Shown here: positions 6,032 to 13,444 of the stretch, piece by piece
How the letters are laid out: every line of letters begins with the position of its first letter
Numbering within the stretch: position 1 is the stretch's first letter
Assembly (NCBI GenBank): GCA_963925605.1
Contig: CAWURY010000028.1
Coordinates: 1 to 17,767 of the forward strand
Direction: 5' to 3'
DNA from: Porticoccus sp963925605
GTDB lineage: Bacteria > Pseudomonadota > Gammaproteobacteria > Pseudomonadales > Porticoccaceae
Length of the DNA stretch: 17,767 bases
Notes under the pieces: model-generated
What the model was told of the DNA's origin: nothing
The model's database searches: none
Seen by the model: only the letters and a program-made list of their open reading frames with translations
Program-made: the position numbers and the translations under genes

Positions 6032-8758
6032 ATGACAAATAAAGCACCACTAGTCTTGGTGGACGGATCTTCTTACCTTTATCGAGCGTTTCATGCATTA
6101 CCGCCACTAGTGACATCTTCGGGGATCCCTACTGGTGCAGTTAAGGGAGTGATTGCAATGATGCGTCGGATGATGAAAGATTTTCCAGATAGCCCAATCG
6201 TTGTGATTTTTGATGCCAAAGGTAAAACCTTCAGAGATGATCTTTATGTAGAATATAAGGCCCACAGGCCGCCTATGCCAGACGATCTACGCCTTCAAAT
6301 TGAGCCCATTCACAAAATCATAGAAGCTATGGGTCTACCTATGCTAATTATTGATGGTGTTGAAGCAGATGATGTTATAGGCACATTGGCAGTAAATGCA
6401 GCTTCTCAGCAACGCAATGTAGTGATTTCTACCGGTGACAAAGATATGGCTCAATTGGTCGGCCCATACGTCAGCTTAATCAACACTATGACCAACACAC
6501 AGCTGAATAGACAGGGTGTAATTGATAAGTTTGGAATCCCCCCAGAATTAATTATTGATTATCTAGCGCTTGTGGGCGACAAATCAGACAACATACCCGG
6601 GGTTCCTGGTGTGGGTGAGAAAACAGCATTAGCGATATTGCAAGGCATTGGCGGGCTTGTTGATATTTATAAGGATGTTAAAAAAATAGCGGAACTAGAA
6701 TTTCGTGGCGCAAAAAATATACCAGAAAAGATGCTAGAGCATAAAGAATTAGCGGATCTCTCATACAAGCTGGCAACTATAAAAATAAATGTCCAGTTGG
6801 ATCAAACGCTAGACGATTTGGCCAATGTCGAGCCAGACAACGATGAACTTCTTTTTTGGTTCAAGAAGCTAGAGCTAAAAACATGGGCTAACGAGCTAGC
6901 CATTGAGAAGGATCAATCTGATGGCCCAACACCCCCTGTTGAGGCTAAAGAAAAAAATTACCAGATTATTTATTCGGAAGATCAGCTTGATAGCTGGCTA
7001 GAAAAACTAAAGCTAGCGGAATATTTTTCTTTTGATACGGAAACAACAAGTCTAGATTATATGCAGGCCAAAATTGTTGGCCTATCATTTTCTGTGGCGC
7101 CTTATGAGGCTGCTTATGTTCCTTTGGCCCACGATTACTTGGGTGCCCCGGAGCAGCTGAACCGCGAGCAAGTTTTACAGAAAATTAAGCCTCTTTTAGA
7201 AAACCCGTCAGCCTTTAAAGTAGGCCAAAATCTCAAATATGACATGAATGTTCTTGGGAATTATGGGATTACTTTATCGGGAATTAAATTTGACACCATG
7301 CTTGAATCTTACGCCATTAACTCAATAGAAAGCCGCCATGATATGGCCAGCCTGGCCTTAAAATATTTAAAAGAAAAGACGATTCACTTCGAAGATGTTG
7401 TGGGCAAAGGCTCAGGTCAATTGACCTTTAATCAGGTGCCGATTGAAATCGCGGCATCTTATGCCGCAGAGGATGCAGATATTACCTTGCGCCTGCATCA
7501 AGCTATGTTTCCCCTGCTGAAAAAGCAAGAAGACCTATTGCGCGTGTTTGACGCAATCGAAGTCCCTTTGATACCAGTGCTTTCTCATATGGAAAGAAAT
7601 GGAACATTAGTAGATGCCAGGTTGCTTAATGAGCAGAGCCAAGAATTGGGGATTAGGCTTGAAGAGATAGAAGAAGAGGCGTATCAGTTAGCGGGAGAAA
7701 AATTTAATTTGGCGTCCCCAAAGCAGTTGGGTGAAATTCTATTTGAAAAACTTAATATTCCCATTTTAAAGAAAACCGCGAAGGGTGCGCCATCTACAAA
7801 AGAGGAGGTGCTGACGGAATTAGCACTAGATTATCCACTACCTAAAATATTATTAGAGCACCGAACCTTATCTAAATTAAAGTCTACTTATGCTGACAAG
7901 TTACCAAAGATGATCAGTCCTGTTACTGGGCGTATTCATACCTCTTACCATCAAGCTGTCACTGCGACTGGCAGGCTGTCATCATCAGACCCCAATTTGC
8001 AAAACATCCCTATACGGACATCAGAAGGAAGAAGAATTCGTCAGGCATTTATTGCACCTAAAGGCTCTCAAATATTGGCTGCAGATTATTCTCAAATAGA
8101 GCTTCGAATAATGGCTCATTTGTCTGGAGATCAGTGTTTAACTAATGCATTCTTGCAAGGACTAGATGTCCACCAAGCAACAGCTGCTGAAGTGTTTGGT
8201 GTAACTTTGGATGAAGTGACCACAGATCAACGGCGAAGCGCAAAAGCTATAAATTTTGGCTTAATATATGGTATGTCAGCTTTTGGTTTGGGACGACAGC
8301 TGCATATTGGTCGAAATCAGGCCCAAGAATACATAGATAAATATTTTTCTCGCTACCCAGGCGTTAAGAGCTACATGGACAATACTCGCAGAACCGCTGC
8401 TGGGAGAGGTTTTGTGGAAACTTTGTTTGGCCGTCGGCTGTATTTGCCAGAAATTAACTCGAGCAATGGAATGAGAAGACAGGCAGCAGAACGGACGGCA
8501 ATCAATGCCCCTATGCAAGGGACCGCTGCAGACATTATAAAATTGGCGATGATAGATGTGGATTTTTGGCTGACTTCTACTGGATTAAAATCTAAAATGA
8601 TCATGCAGGTACATGATGAGCTTGTTTTAGAGGTCCCGGATTCCGAAGTCGACATTATAGCTGATGGGTTGAGCAATCGCATGTCAGCTGTTGCAGACCT
8701 AAGTGTTCCGTTATTAGTTGACTTGGGCAAAGGAAATAACTGGGATGAGGCGCATTAA
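6032..8758 (+). CDS. polA: DNA polymerase I
   Basis: Repair and Okazaki-fragment-processing polymerase. The 908-residue protein has three domains. The 5' nuclease (about 1-290) has D11 in LVLVDGSSYLYR, EADD (111-114) and VGDKSDNIPGVPGVGEKTA. The 3'-5' exonuclease (about 310-500) has D335/E337 (FDTET), D404 and Y477/D481 (YAAED). The polymerase (about 510-908) has D685 (AADYSQIELR), K738/Y746 in RRSAKAINFGLIYG, and H861-D862-E863 (QVHDELVLE). From the exonuclease on, every residue is exactly 20 lower than its E. coli counterpart, so both proofreading and polymerisation should be active. The ATG is preceded by GAGCGG. No terminator separates it from znuA. It is followed by a probable sRNA gene and convergent engB. 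Confidence 0.97.
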   Translation: MTNKAPLVLVDGSSYLYRAFHALPPLVTSSGIPTGAVKGVIAMMRRMMKDFPDSPIVVIFDAKGKTFRDDLYVEYKAHRPPMPDDLRLQIEPIHKIIEAMGLPMLIIDGVEADDVIGTLAVNAASQQRNVVISTGDKDMAQLVGPYVSLINTMTNTQLNRQGVIDKFGIPPELIIDYLALVGDKSDNIPGVPGVGEKTALAILQGIGGLVDIYKDVKKIAELEFRGAKNIPEKMLEHKELADLSYKLATIKINVQLDQTLDDLANVEPDNDELLFWFKKLELKTWANELAIEKDQSDGPTPPVEAKEKNYQIIYSEDQLDSWLEKLKLAEYFSFDTETTSLDYMQAKIVGLSFSVAPYEAAYVPLAHDYLGAPEQLNREQVLQKIKPLLENPSAFKVGQNLKYDMNVLGNYGITLSGIKFDTMLESYAINSIESRHDMASLALKYLKEKTIHFEDVVGKGSGQLTFNQVPIEIAASYAAEDADITLRLHQAMFPLLKKQEDLLRVFDAIEVPLIPVLSHMERNGTLVDARLLNEQSQELGIRLEEIEEEAYQLAGEKFNLASPKQLGEILFEKLNIPILKKTAKGAPSTKEEVLTELALDYPLPKILLEHRTLSKLKSTYADKLPKMISPVTGRIHTSYHQAVTATGRLSSSDPNLQNIPIRTSEGRRIRQAFIAPKGSQILAADYSQIELRIMAHLSGDQCLTNAFLQGLDVHQATAAEVFGVTLDEVTTDQRRSAKAINFGLIYGMSAFGLGRQLHIGRNQAQEYIDKYFSRYPGVKSYMDNTRRTAAGRGFVETLFGRRLYLPEINSSNGMRRQAAERTAINAPMQGTAADIIKLAMIDVDFWLTSTGLKSKMIMQVHDELVLEVPDSEVDIIADGLSNRMSAVADLSVPLLVDLGKGNNWDEAH

Positions 8759-8801
8759 TAAAGCCTAAAGGACGAAATTTTTAAAATATTTTATTTTTTG
8801 C

Positions 8802-8829
8802 GGAACTTTAACGCCTAAAGGCGTACTAA
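8802..8829 (+). promoter_or_regulatory. Candidate sigma-E/AlgU-type promoter for the polA-engB sRNA
   Basis: GGAACTT (8802-8808) is a perfect match to the extracytoplasmic sigma-E/AlgU -35 element. After a 16-bp spacer comes ACTAA (8825-8829), a partial match to the -10 (TCTAA/TCTGA). Transcription would start about six bases later, near 8835, which is where a foldable RNA begins. No equally good sigma-70 promoter is visible in the gap. The spacer itself is a perfect inverted repeat (ACGCC-TAAA-GGCGT, 8811-8824). Confidence 0.5.
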
Positions 8830-8834
8830 CTAAG

Positions 8835-8926
8835 TACGCAATAGATATTTATGCTTTCCCCCAAGAAAGACTTTTTCTCACAGCGTAACAGTTCAACCCA
8901 GTCACCGCCGATGACTGGGTTTTTTT
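8835..8926 (+). ncRNA. Probable small regulatory RNA of the Spot 42/ErsA type
   Basis: The polA-engB gap has no protein gene, but from about 8835 it can fold like a trans-acting sRNA of roughly 92 nt. TACGC (8835-8839) pairs with GCGTA (8883-8887), enclosing a small hairpin, CTTTC (8854-8858) with GAAAG (8865-8869), whose loop is CCCCAA. A strong terminator follows (8895-8926). A C-rich loop is a common seed against purine-rich Shine-Dalgarno sequences. In E. coli the Spot 42 gene spf, and in Pseudomonas the AlgU-dependent ErsA gene, lie in this same polA-engB gap. The terminator stem CCCAGTCA/TGACTGGG is as I recall it in Spot 42. The 5' end is inferred from the promoter; the alternative is that the hairpin only terminates polA. 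Confidence 0.6.
8895..8926 (+). terminator. Strong Rho-independent terminator after polA/sRNA
   Basis: A perfect 10-bp stem, AACCCAGTCA (8895-8904) with TGACTGGGTT (8912-8921), closes a 7-base loop (CCGCCGA) and runs into seven consecutive T (8920-8926). The T-tract is on the plus strand only, so it stops plus-strand transcripts (polA read-through and/or the sRNA), not engB, which ends at 8938 on the other strand. Confidence 0.9.
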
Positions 8927-8937
8927 ATACCATTAAA

Positions 8938-9543
8938 TTATATTAGCCATGCTTCTAGTCGCTCATTGAGCTCACCAAGCCCTTCTTTTTTGAGAGACGA
9001 AAAAGTCTGCAAAGAGAGATTGTCTACCAAGCCTTCTTTTGTGAGCTCTTGCTTTACTTTTAGCAGAGTGCTGTTAGCGGGCCCTTTTTTTAATTTGTCT
9101 GATTTTGTTAATAATAGATGTATAGGCATACTGGATGCTGAAGCCCATCGAATCATCTGCCAGTCGTATGGCTGAAGTGGGTGGCGAATATCCATTAACA
9201 TTACTAAACCTTTAAGGGATTGCCTTTCTTGCAGATAGTTAGCAAGACTAAGGTCCCATGCTTGTTTTATCGCTTTTGGCACTTTAGCAAACCCATAGCC
9301 TGGAAGGTCCACCAAGCGACAGTCCTCGCCTAAGGAAAAGAAATTGAGTAACTGGGTTCGACCCGGAGTTTTGCTGGTACGAGCTAATTTTTTGTTGTTT
9401 GTCAAAGTGTTGATGGCGCTTGATTTCCCAGCGTTTGATCGCCCTGCAAAAGCGACCTCTTTCCCCGTGTCATCTGGAGCCTGTTTGATAGATGGTGCGC
9501 TAAGCAAAAACTCAGCTTTATTGAATAAAATTTTGTTAGACAT
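8938..9543 (-). CDS. engB: Ribosome-biogenesis GTPase EngB (YihA/YsxC)
   Basis: Small essential TrmE-Era-EngA-EngB-Septation-family GTPase that helps assemble the large ribosomal subunit. The 201-residue protein has all G motifs: G1 GRSNAGKSS (34-42), the switch I region TSKTPGRTQLLNFF, G3 DLPGYG (79-84), G4 TKSD (146-149) and G5 around FSS (181-183). The length is normal for the family. The start is ATG 9543 with AGG six bases upstream. It faces polA and the sRNA terminator and is divergent from the cytochrome c4 gene, with a 125-bp shared upstream region. The polA-engB pairing is conserved in gammaproteobacteria. Confidence 0.95.
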   Translation of the reverse strand: MSNKILFNKAEFLLSAPSIKQAPDDTGKEVAFAGRSNAGKSSAINTLTNNKKLARTSKTPGRTQLLNFFSLGEDCRLVDLPGYGFAKVPKAIKQAWDLSLANYLQERQSLKGLVMLMDIRHPLQPYDWQMIRWASASSMPIHLLLTKSDKLKKGPANSTLLKVKQELTKEGLVDNLSLQTFSSLKKEGLGELNERLEAWLI

Positions 9544-9573
9544 AGGCGGCCTGCAGGTATCTTGATTTCACTA

Positions 9574-9602
9574 TTAAGATCAGAGAAGAGTTGGTATATA
9601 AT
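9574..9602 (+). promoter_or_regulatory. Candidate sigma-70 promoter of the c4-dsbA operon
   Basis: A perfect TATAAT (9597-9602) lies 67 bp before the cytochrome c4 ATG, with a weaker TTAAGA (9574-9579) 17 bp upstream as -35. No other good promoter is visible in the engB-c4 gap. No operator is apparent. Confidence 0.5.
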
Positions 9603-9668
9603 GCCTTGGTTTTTACAAAGACAACATTAATTATACATTGTAGCGGAATACAGAGAGCGGATTAACTA

Positions 9669-10307
9669 ATGAAAAAAATGATTTTAAATTTTTCTGTGGT
9701 TTTTAGTTGCATGATAGCTTGTTCCTTGAGCTTTGCGGCTGGTGATGCAGGTATGGGCAAACCAAAGACAGCTATGTGTTCTGGTTGCCATGGTTCTGAT
9801 GGCAACAGCACAACGGCTTCTTTTCCAAAATTGGCAGGACAAGGCGAAAAGTATCTTACTAAACAATTAAAAGATGTTAAGACGGGTCGACGCAAAATAG
9901 ATTCGATGACTGGAATATTGGACTTTTTTTCAGACCAGGACTTAGCCGACATAGCCGCGTACTACGCTTCGCAAAATATTCAGATATCTGGAGCCAAAGA
10001 AGATAGTCTTGATAAAGGCGAGGCGATATACCGAGGAGGCAATATTGAAACTGGTGTCGCTGCTTGTACAGGATGCCACTCTCCTGCTGGACAGGGTAAC
10101 AGCCCTGCCGGATATCCCTTGTTGGGTGGGCAGCACGCCCAGTACACGATTAAGCAATTAAGGGCTTGGCGTACTGGCGCCCACGACCCTCAGAATAAAG
10201 ATGCTAGAACTAATGATGGAGACTCAAAAATTATGCGAGGTGTAGCCGAACATATGAATGATGTTGAAATTGATGCAGTTGCCAACTTCATTGCTGGATT
10301 AAAATGA
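9669..10307 (+). CDS. Periplasmic diheme cytochrome c4
   Basis: Electron carrier, probably feeding terminal oxidases. The 212-residue protein has a Sec signal peptide (cleavage near 23/24, SFA-AGDA), then two similar c-type domains. Heme sites are C37-xx-C40-H41 and C133-xx-C136-H137, with likely sixth ligands M80 (KIDSM) and M189 (KIMRG). The repeated pattern 'P.LAGQ...Y...QL' and 'PLLGGQHAQYTIKQL' is typical of c4 duplications. ATG 9669 is used; an alternative ATG lies three codons on. Its TGA overlaps the dsbA ATG (ATGA), so the two are translated together. This pairing occurs also in Pseudomonas and fits the need for disulfide handling during cytochrome c maturation. Confidence 0.93.
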   Translation: MKKMILNFSVVFSCMIACSLSFAAGDAGMGKPKTAMCSGCHGSDGNSTTASFPKLAGQGEKYLTKQLKDVKTGRRKIDSMTGILDFFSDQDLADIAAYYASQNIQISGAKEDSLDKGEAIYRGGNIETGVAACTGCHSPAGQGNSPAGYPLLGGQHAQYTIKQLRAWRTGAHDPQNKDARTNDGDSKIMRGVAEHMNDVEIDAVANFIAGLK

Positions 10308-10972
10308 TTGACATATTAAGGCGTAAATTGACGACTCGTGCGTTCGCTAACTTCTTGCTTGCTGTGACATTCTCGGCTGTATTGTTATGCCAGGCAGCTG
10401 AAGGTCCTTATCAAGCTGGCGTTCAATATGAAGTTTTACCGGAGCCAGTACTAACTCGTGACTCTTCAAAAATAGAAGTGGTAGATTTATTTTGGTACGG
10501 ATGCGGACACTGTTATAGCTTTAAACCAAGACTAGAGTCATGGCAAAAAACTCAATTAGAAGATGTGTATTTTGTTGGCATTCCTGCGATTTGGCAGACC
10601 GAGATGCGCCTGCATGCCAAAGCCTATTACACAGCGCAGGCCCTAAAAATTTTTGATGTGATGCATAATGTTATTTTTGAGGCTATGAATTTAAAAAAAG
10701 AAAAATTACAAAATGAAGCTGAAATAGCTAATCTTTTTCTAGCCAACGGTGTGACTTTGGAGAATTTTTCCAAGATATTTAATTCAGGAACCATAGCAAT
10801 GGCTGTAGATTTCGCAGAGAAGAAACAGGCGCAATATCGACTAAGAGGCACCCCAGAAATTGTGATTAACGGAAAATATCGTATTTCGGGGCGCAGTGCA
10901 GGAAGCCCCAGCGAAATGTTAAAAGTTGCTACTTTTTTAATTGATAAAGAGCGAGCTGAATTAAATAACTAG
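10304..10972 (+). CDS. dsbA: Thiol:disulfide interchange protein DsbA
   Basis: Periplasmic oxidase that puts disulfides into exported proteins. The 222-residue protein has a signal peptide with a long basic n-region (LRRKLTTR) and cleavage near 30-32, then the thioredoxin fold with inserted helical domain. The active site is C67-G-H-C70 (FWYGCGHCYSF), and the cis-proline loop is RGTPEIVING (P184). The dipeptide GH, instead of the PH of E. coli DsbA, is the one found in eukaryotic PDI, so the redox potential may differ. The start ATG overlaps the stop of the cytochrome c4 gene by 4 bp. No partner dsbB is in the window. Confidence 0.94.
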   Translation: MIDILRRKLTTRAFANFLLAVTFSAVLLCQAAEGPYQAGVQYEVLPEPVLTRDSSKIEVVDLFWYGCGHCYSFKPRLESWQKTQLEDVYFVGIPAIWQTEMRLHAKAYYTAQALKIFDVMHNVIFEAMNLKKEKLQNEAEIANLFLANGVTLENFSKIFNSGTIAMAVDFAEKKQAQYRLRGTPEIVINGKYRISGRSAGSPSEMLKVATFLIDKERAELNN

Positions 10973-11003
10973 CATGCCAAACATCCTAGTTCGAAATGAT
11001 AGT

Positions 11004-11031
11004 TTGATGCCCCCAGTGCTGTCATTATTAA
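11004..11031 (+). promoter_or_regulatory. Weak candidate promoter upstream of serC
   Basis: TTGATG (11004-11009), a 16-bp spacer and TATTAA (11026-11031) lie in the 96-bp dsbA-serC gap, 38 bp before the serC start. This is only a fair match to sigma-70 elements. A GU-containing stem (AATGATAG with CTGTCATT) overlaps it and is too weak to call a terminator, so read-through from dsbA cannot be excluded. Confidence 0.3.
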
Positions 11032-11068
11032 AAATATTTAAACCCCCTGCATTCTTAGGCAATAAAAT

Positions 11069-12181
11069 ATGAAACCGACAAAAAAACCAATCAACCCTAA
11101 TTTCTCTTCTGGTCCTTGCAGCAAAAGACCTGGTTATGATGTAAATAATTTAGATCTTTCATCGCTTGGTCGCTCTCACCGAGCCGCAGTGGGTAAGTCT
11201 GCTTTGAGTCGAGCCTGTCTTGAGACAGCAGAGATTTTAGGGCTTCCTAAGGATTATCTCGTTGGTGTTGTTCCAGCTTCAGATACCGGCGCTTTTGAAA
11301 TGGCTATGTGGTCTTTGCTTGGCGCCAGAGATATCGATGTTTTCTCATGGGAGGCATTTGGCCAAGGCTGGGTTACAGATATAATCAAACAGTTAAAACT
11401 TGAAAATGTTAATAACTTTAGCGCTGATTATGGACGACTTCCTGATCTTTTTCAGGCTAATGCTGATCATGACATAGTTTTTACTTGGAATGGGACTACC
11501 TCTGGAGTAAAAGTCCCCCGCGCCGACTGGATTGCACCCGATAGAATCGGGCTAACTATTTGTGATGCAACATCAGCTGTTTTCGCTATGAGTCTTCCGT
11601 GGGAAAAACTTGATGTTGTTACCTACAGCTGGCAAAAGGTTTTAGGTGGTGAGGGGGCTCACGGCATGCTTATACTGAGTCCTCGTGCTGTTCAAAGGCT
11701 AGAGAACTATACTCCTTCTTGGCCTATGCCTAAAATTTTTAGACTTACCAAAGGCGGCAAATTAATTGATGGTATTTTCAGAGGAGAGACTATCAACACT
11801 CCTTCAATGTTATGTGTGGCAGATTACCTCGATGCCCTTAGTTGGGTTAAATCTATAGGGGGTGTTCAAGCATCTATTTCCAGGTCAGAAAATAACCTTG
11901 GTGTTATTAAGCAATTTGTTGCACATAACGACTGGATTAGTTTTTTAGCTGAAGAGCCCGAAACTTTATCAAATACTAGTATTTGTTTGACCCTTGATTT
12001 AGAGGCTGAAAAAGTAAAACAAGTGGTAAAATTACTAGAGCAAGAAGGAGTGGCTTACGATATAGGCGCTTACCGTGACGCACCCGCTGGATTGCGTATT
12101 TGGGGCGGAGCCACTGTAGAATCTTCAGATCTTGAGGCACTTATGCCTTGGCTGAAATGGGCGTATCATCAGGTTGCATAA
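11069..12181 (+). CDS. serC: Phosphoserine aminotransferase, alternative (Methanosarcina/alphaproteobacterial) family
   Basis: PLP-dependent class V aminotransferase that converts 3-phosphohydroxypyruvate and glutamate to phosphoserine. The same enzyme type also makes 4-phosphohydroxythreonine for pyridoxal-phosphate synthesis. The 370-residue protein starts with the family signature NPNFSSGPCSKRPGY and has D166 (TICDATSAVFAM) and the PLP lysine K190 (TYSWQKVLGGEGAHGM). The motif KRPGY and the length of about 370 residues place it in the SerC family first noted in Methanosarcina and alphaproteobacteria, not the E. coli-type SerC. It is followed after 36 bp by a 3-phosphoglycerate dehydrogenase, the preceding pathway step, and then by pdxH. 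I see no clear Shine-Dalgarno; the upstream sequence is AGGCAATAAAAT. Confidence 0.92.
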   Translation: MKPTKKPINPNFSSGPCSKRPGYDVNNLDLSSLGRSHRAAVGKSALSRACLETAEILGLPKDYLVGVVPASDTGAFEMAMWSLLGARDIDVFSWEAFGQGWVTDIIKQLKLENVNNFSADYGRLPDLFQANADHDIVFTWNGTTSGVKVPRADWIAPDRIGLTICDATSAVFAMSLPWEKLDVVTYSWQKVLGGEGAHGMLILSPRAVQRLENYTPSWPMPKIFRLTKGGKLIDGIFRGETINTPSMLCVADYLDALSWVKSIGGVQASISRSENNLGVIKQFVAHNDWISFLAEEPETLSNTSICLTLDLEAEKVKQVVKLLEQEGVAYDIGAYRDAPAGLRIWGGATVESSDLEALMPWLKWAYHQVA

Positions 12182-12217
12182 TAATCCCTTAATCATTATC
12201 GAAGCAGAGTAAAAGAT

Positions 12218-13387
12218 ATGTACAAAGTCCGCACTTATAATCAACTTTCATCTAAAGGATTAGATCGTTTTAACTCTGAAAATTATGACGTTTCCAGTGA
12301 TGTTGTTGACCCAGATGCTTTTATACTTAGAAGTCATAAGCTTCATGATGAAGATATACCTATGAGCGTTAAAGCGGTAGCTCGCGCTGGCGCTGGCGTA
12401 AATAATATCCCAATTGAAAAATTTACTGAGAAAGGGATCGTTGTGTTTAACACTCCTGGTGCTAACGCTAACGCGGTAAAAGAGCTGATTGCTTCTGCGT
12501 TATTTATCTCATCAAGAGACATTTTTGGAGGCATGAATTATGTACAGGGTCTAACAGACATCAAGGATGCCGCCGAGATGTCTAAATTACTTGAGAAGCA
12601 AAAAAGTCAATTTGCAGGTTCTGAGGTTATGGGAAAAACTTTAGGTGTAGTTGGGCTTGGTGCTATTGGCTCTATGGTAGCCAATATGGCCCTAGAGTTA
12701 GGCATGAATGTTGTTGGCTTTGATCCTGCAATGTCTGTTGAAGCGGCTTGGCGTTTATCTCACAAAGTAGAAAAAATGGATAATTTGCAGAGTTTGCTGG
12801 CTAAAGCAGATTTCATTACGTTGCATGTGCCAGCACTAGATGTGACGAAGCATTTAATTAATGCTGAGACGCTAACTTTTATGAAGGCGTCAGCAGTTCT
12901 GCTTAATTTTGCTCGTGAAGAGGTAGTTGACTCCAGCGCCGTACGACATGCATTAGACCATAAAAATTTGAGTAAATATGTTACAGACTTCCCTACACCT
13001 GAGTTGCTAGGGCGCAAGGATGTCATATTGATGCCTCATATTGGTGCTAGCACAGAAGAGGCTGAAGAAAACTGCGCCATTATGGCTGCAGATCAGCTGA
13101 TGGATTACCTAGAACAAGGAAATATTCGTAATTCAGTCAACTTCCCGGCAACAAAAATGCCTAAAAATAGCGGATATAGAATTACATTTTGTAATAAAAA
13201 TGTACCTAAAATTCTAGGTAGCGTACTTTCTTTGCTAGCTGACTGCAGTCTCAATGTGATTGATATGGTTAATAAAAGCAGGAACGATGTGGCTTATAAT
13301 ATTATAGATGTTGAGTCAGAGCCAACACAGGAGCTACTGAATAAAATCTCTAATGTGGAGGGAATTTTTAGTGTACGCTTAGTCTGA
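12218..13387 (+). CDS. serA: D-3-phosphoglycerate dehydrogenase with C-terminal ACT domain
   Basis: Oxidises 3-phosphoglycerate to 3-phosphohydroxypyruvate, the first committed step of serine synthesis. The 389 residues comprise a D-isomer 2-hydroxyacid dehydrogenase core (about 1-315) and a C-terminal ACT domain (about 318-389, ending NVEGIFSVRLV) that may bind serine. Visible motifs are the Rossmann loop G146-LGAIG151, R233 (NFAREEVVD), E262 in TDFPTPELLG and H274 (MPHIGAS), giving the R-E-H catalytic set. The protein is shorter than E. coli SerA and has a distinct glutamate loop (DFPTPELLG) like that of many Firmicute enzymes. An erythronate-4-phosphate dehydrogenase (PdxB) role next to pdxH is possible but less likely, because of the ACT domain and serC. 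Confidence 0.87.
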   Translation: MYKVRTYNQLSSKGLDRFNSENYDVSSDVVDPDAFILRSHKLHDEDIPMSVKAVARAGAGVNNIPIEKFTEKGIVVFNTPGANANAVKELIASALFISSRDIFGGMNYVQGLTDIKDAAEMSKLLEKQKSQFAGSEVMGKTLGVVGLGAIGSMVANMALELGMNVVGFDPAMSVEAAWRLSHKVEKMDNLQSLLAKADFITLHVPALDVTKHLINAETLTFMKASAVLLNFAREEVVDSSAVRHALDHKNLSKYVTDFPTPELLGRKDVILMPHIGASTEEAEENCAIMAADQLMDYLEQGNIRNSVNFPATKMPKNSGYRITFCNKNVPKILGSVLSLLADCSLNVIDMVNKSRNDVAYNIIDVESEPTQELLNKISNVEGIFSVRLV

Positions 13388-13444
13388 GAAACCTACTTTT
13401 CATCCATGTTGGGTAAAGATAGCTGTACGCCCTGGAGAGTCTAA

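Noticed and set aside
8371..8730. A 119-codon open frame antisense to the polA palm/fingers coding region, and another at 8276-8518
   Set aside because: They lie wholly inside strongly conserved polA codons, resemble no family I know and have no context. They are by-products of polA codon use.
10304..10400. Twin-arginine signal in DsbA (LRRKLTTRAF)
   Set aside because: The residues after RR do not fit the SRRxFLK pattern, and DsbA proteins use Sec/SRP export. It is simply a basic n-region.
10973..11068. Stem AATGATAG/CTGTCATT after dsbA as terminator
   Set aside because: It relies on a GU pair, has a 14-base AT/C loop and lacks a T-tract.
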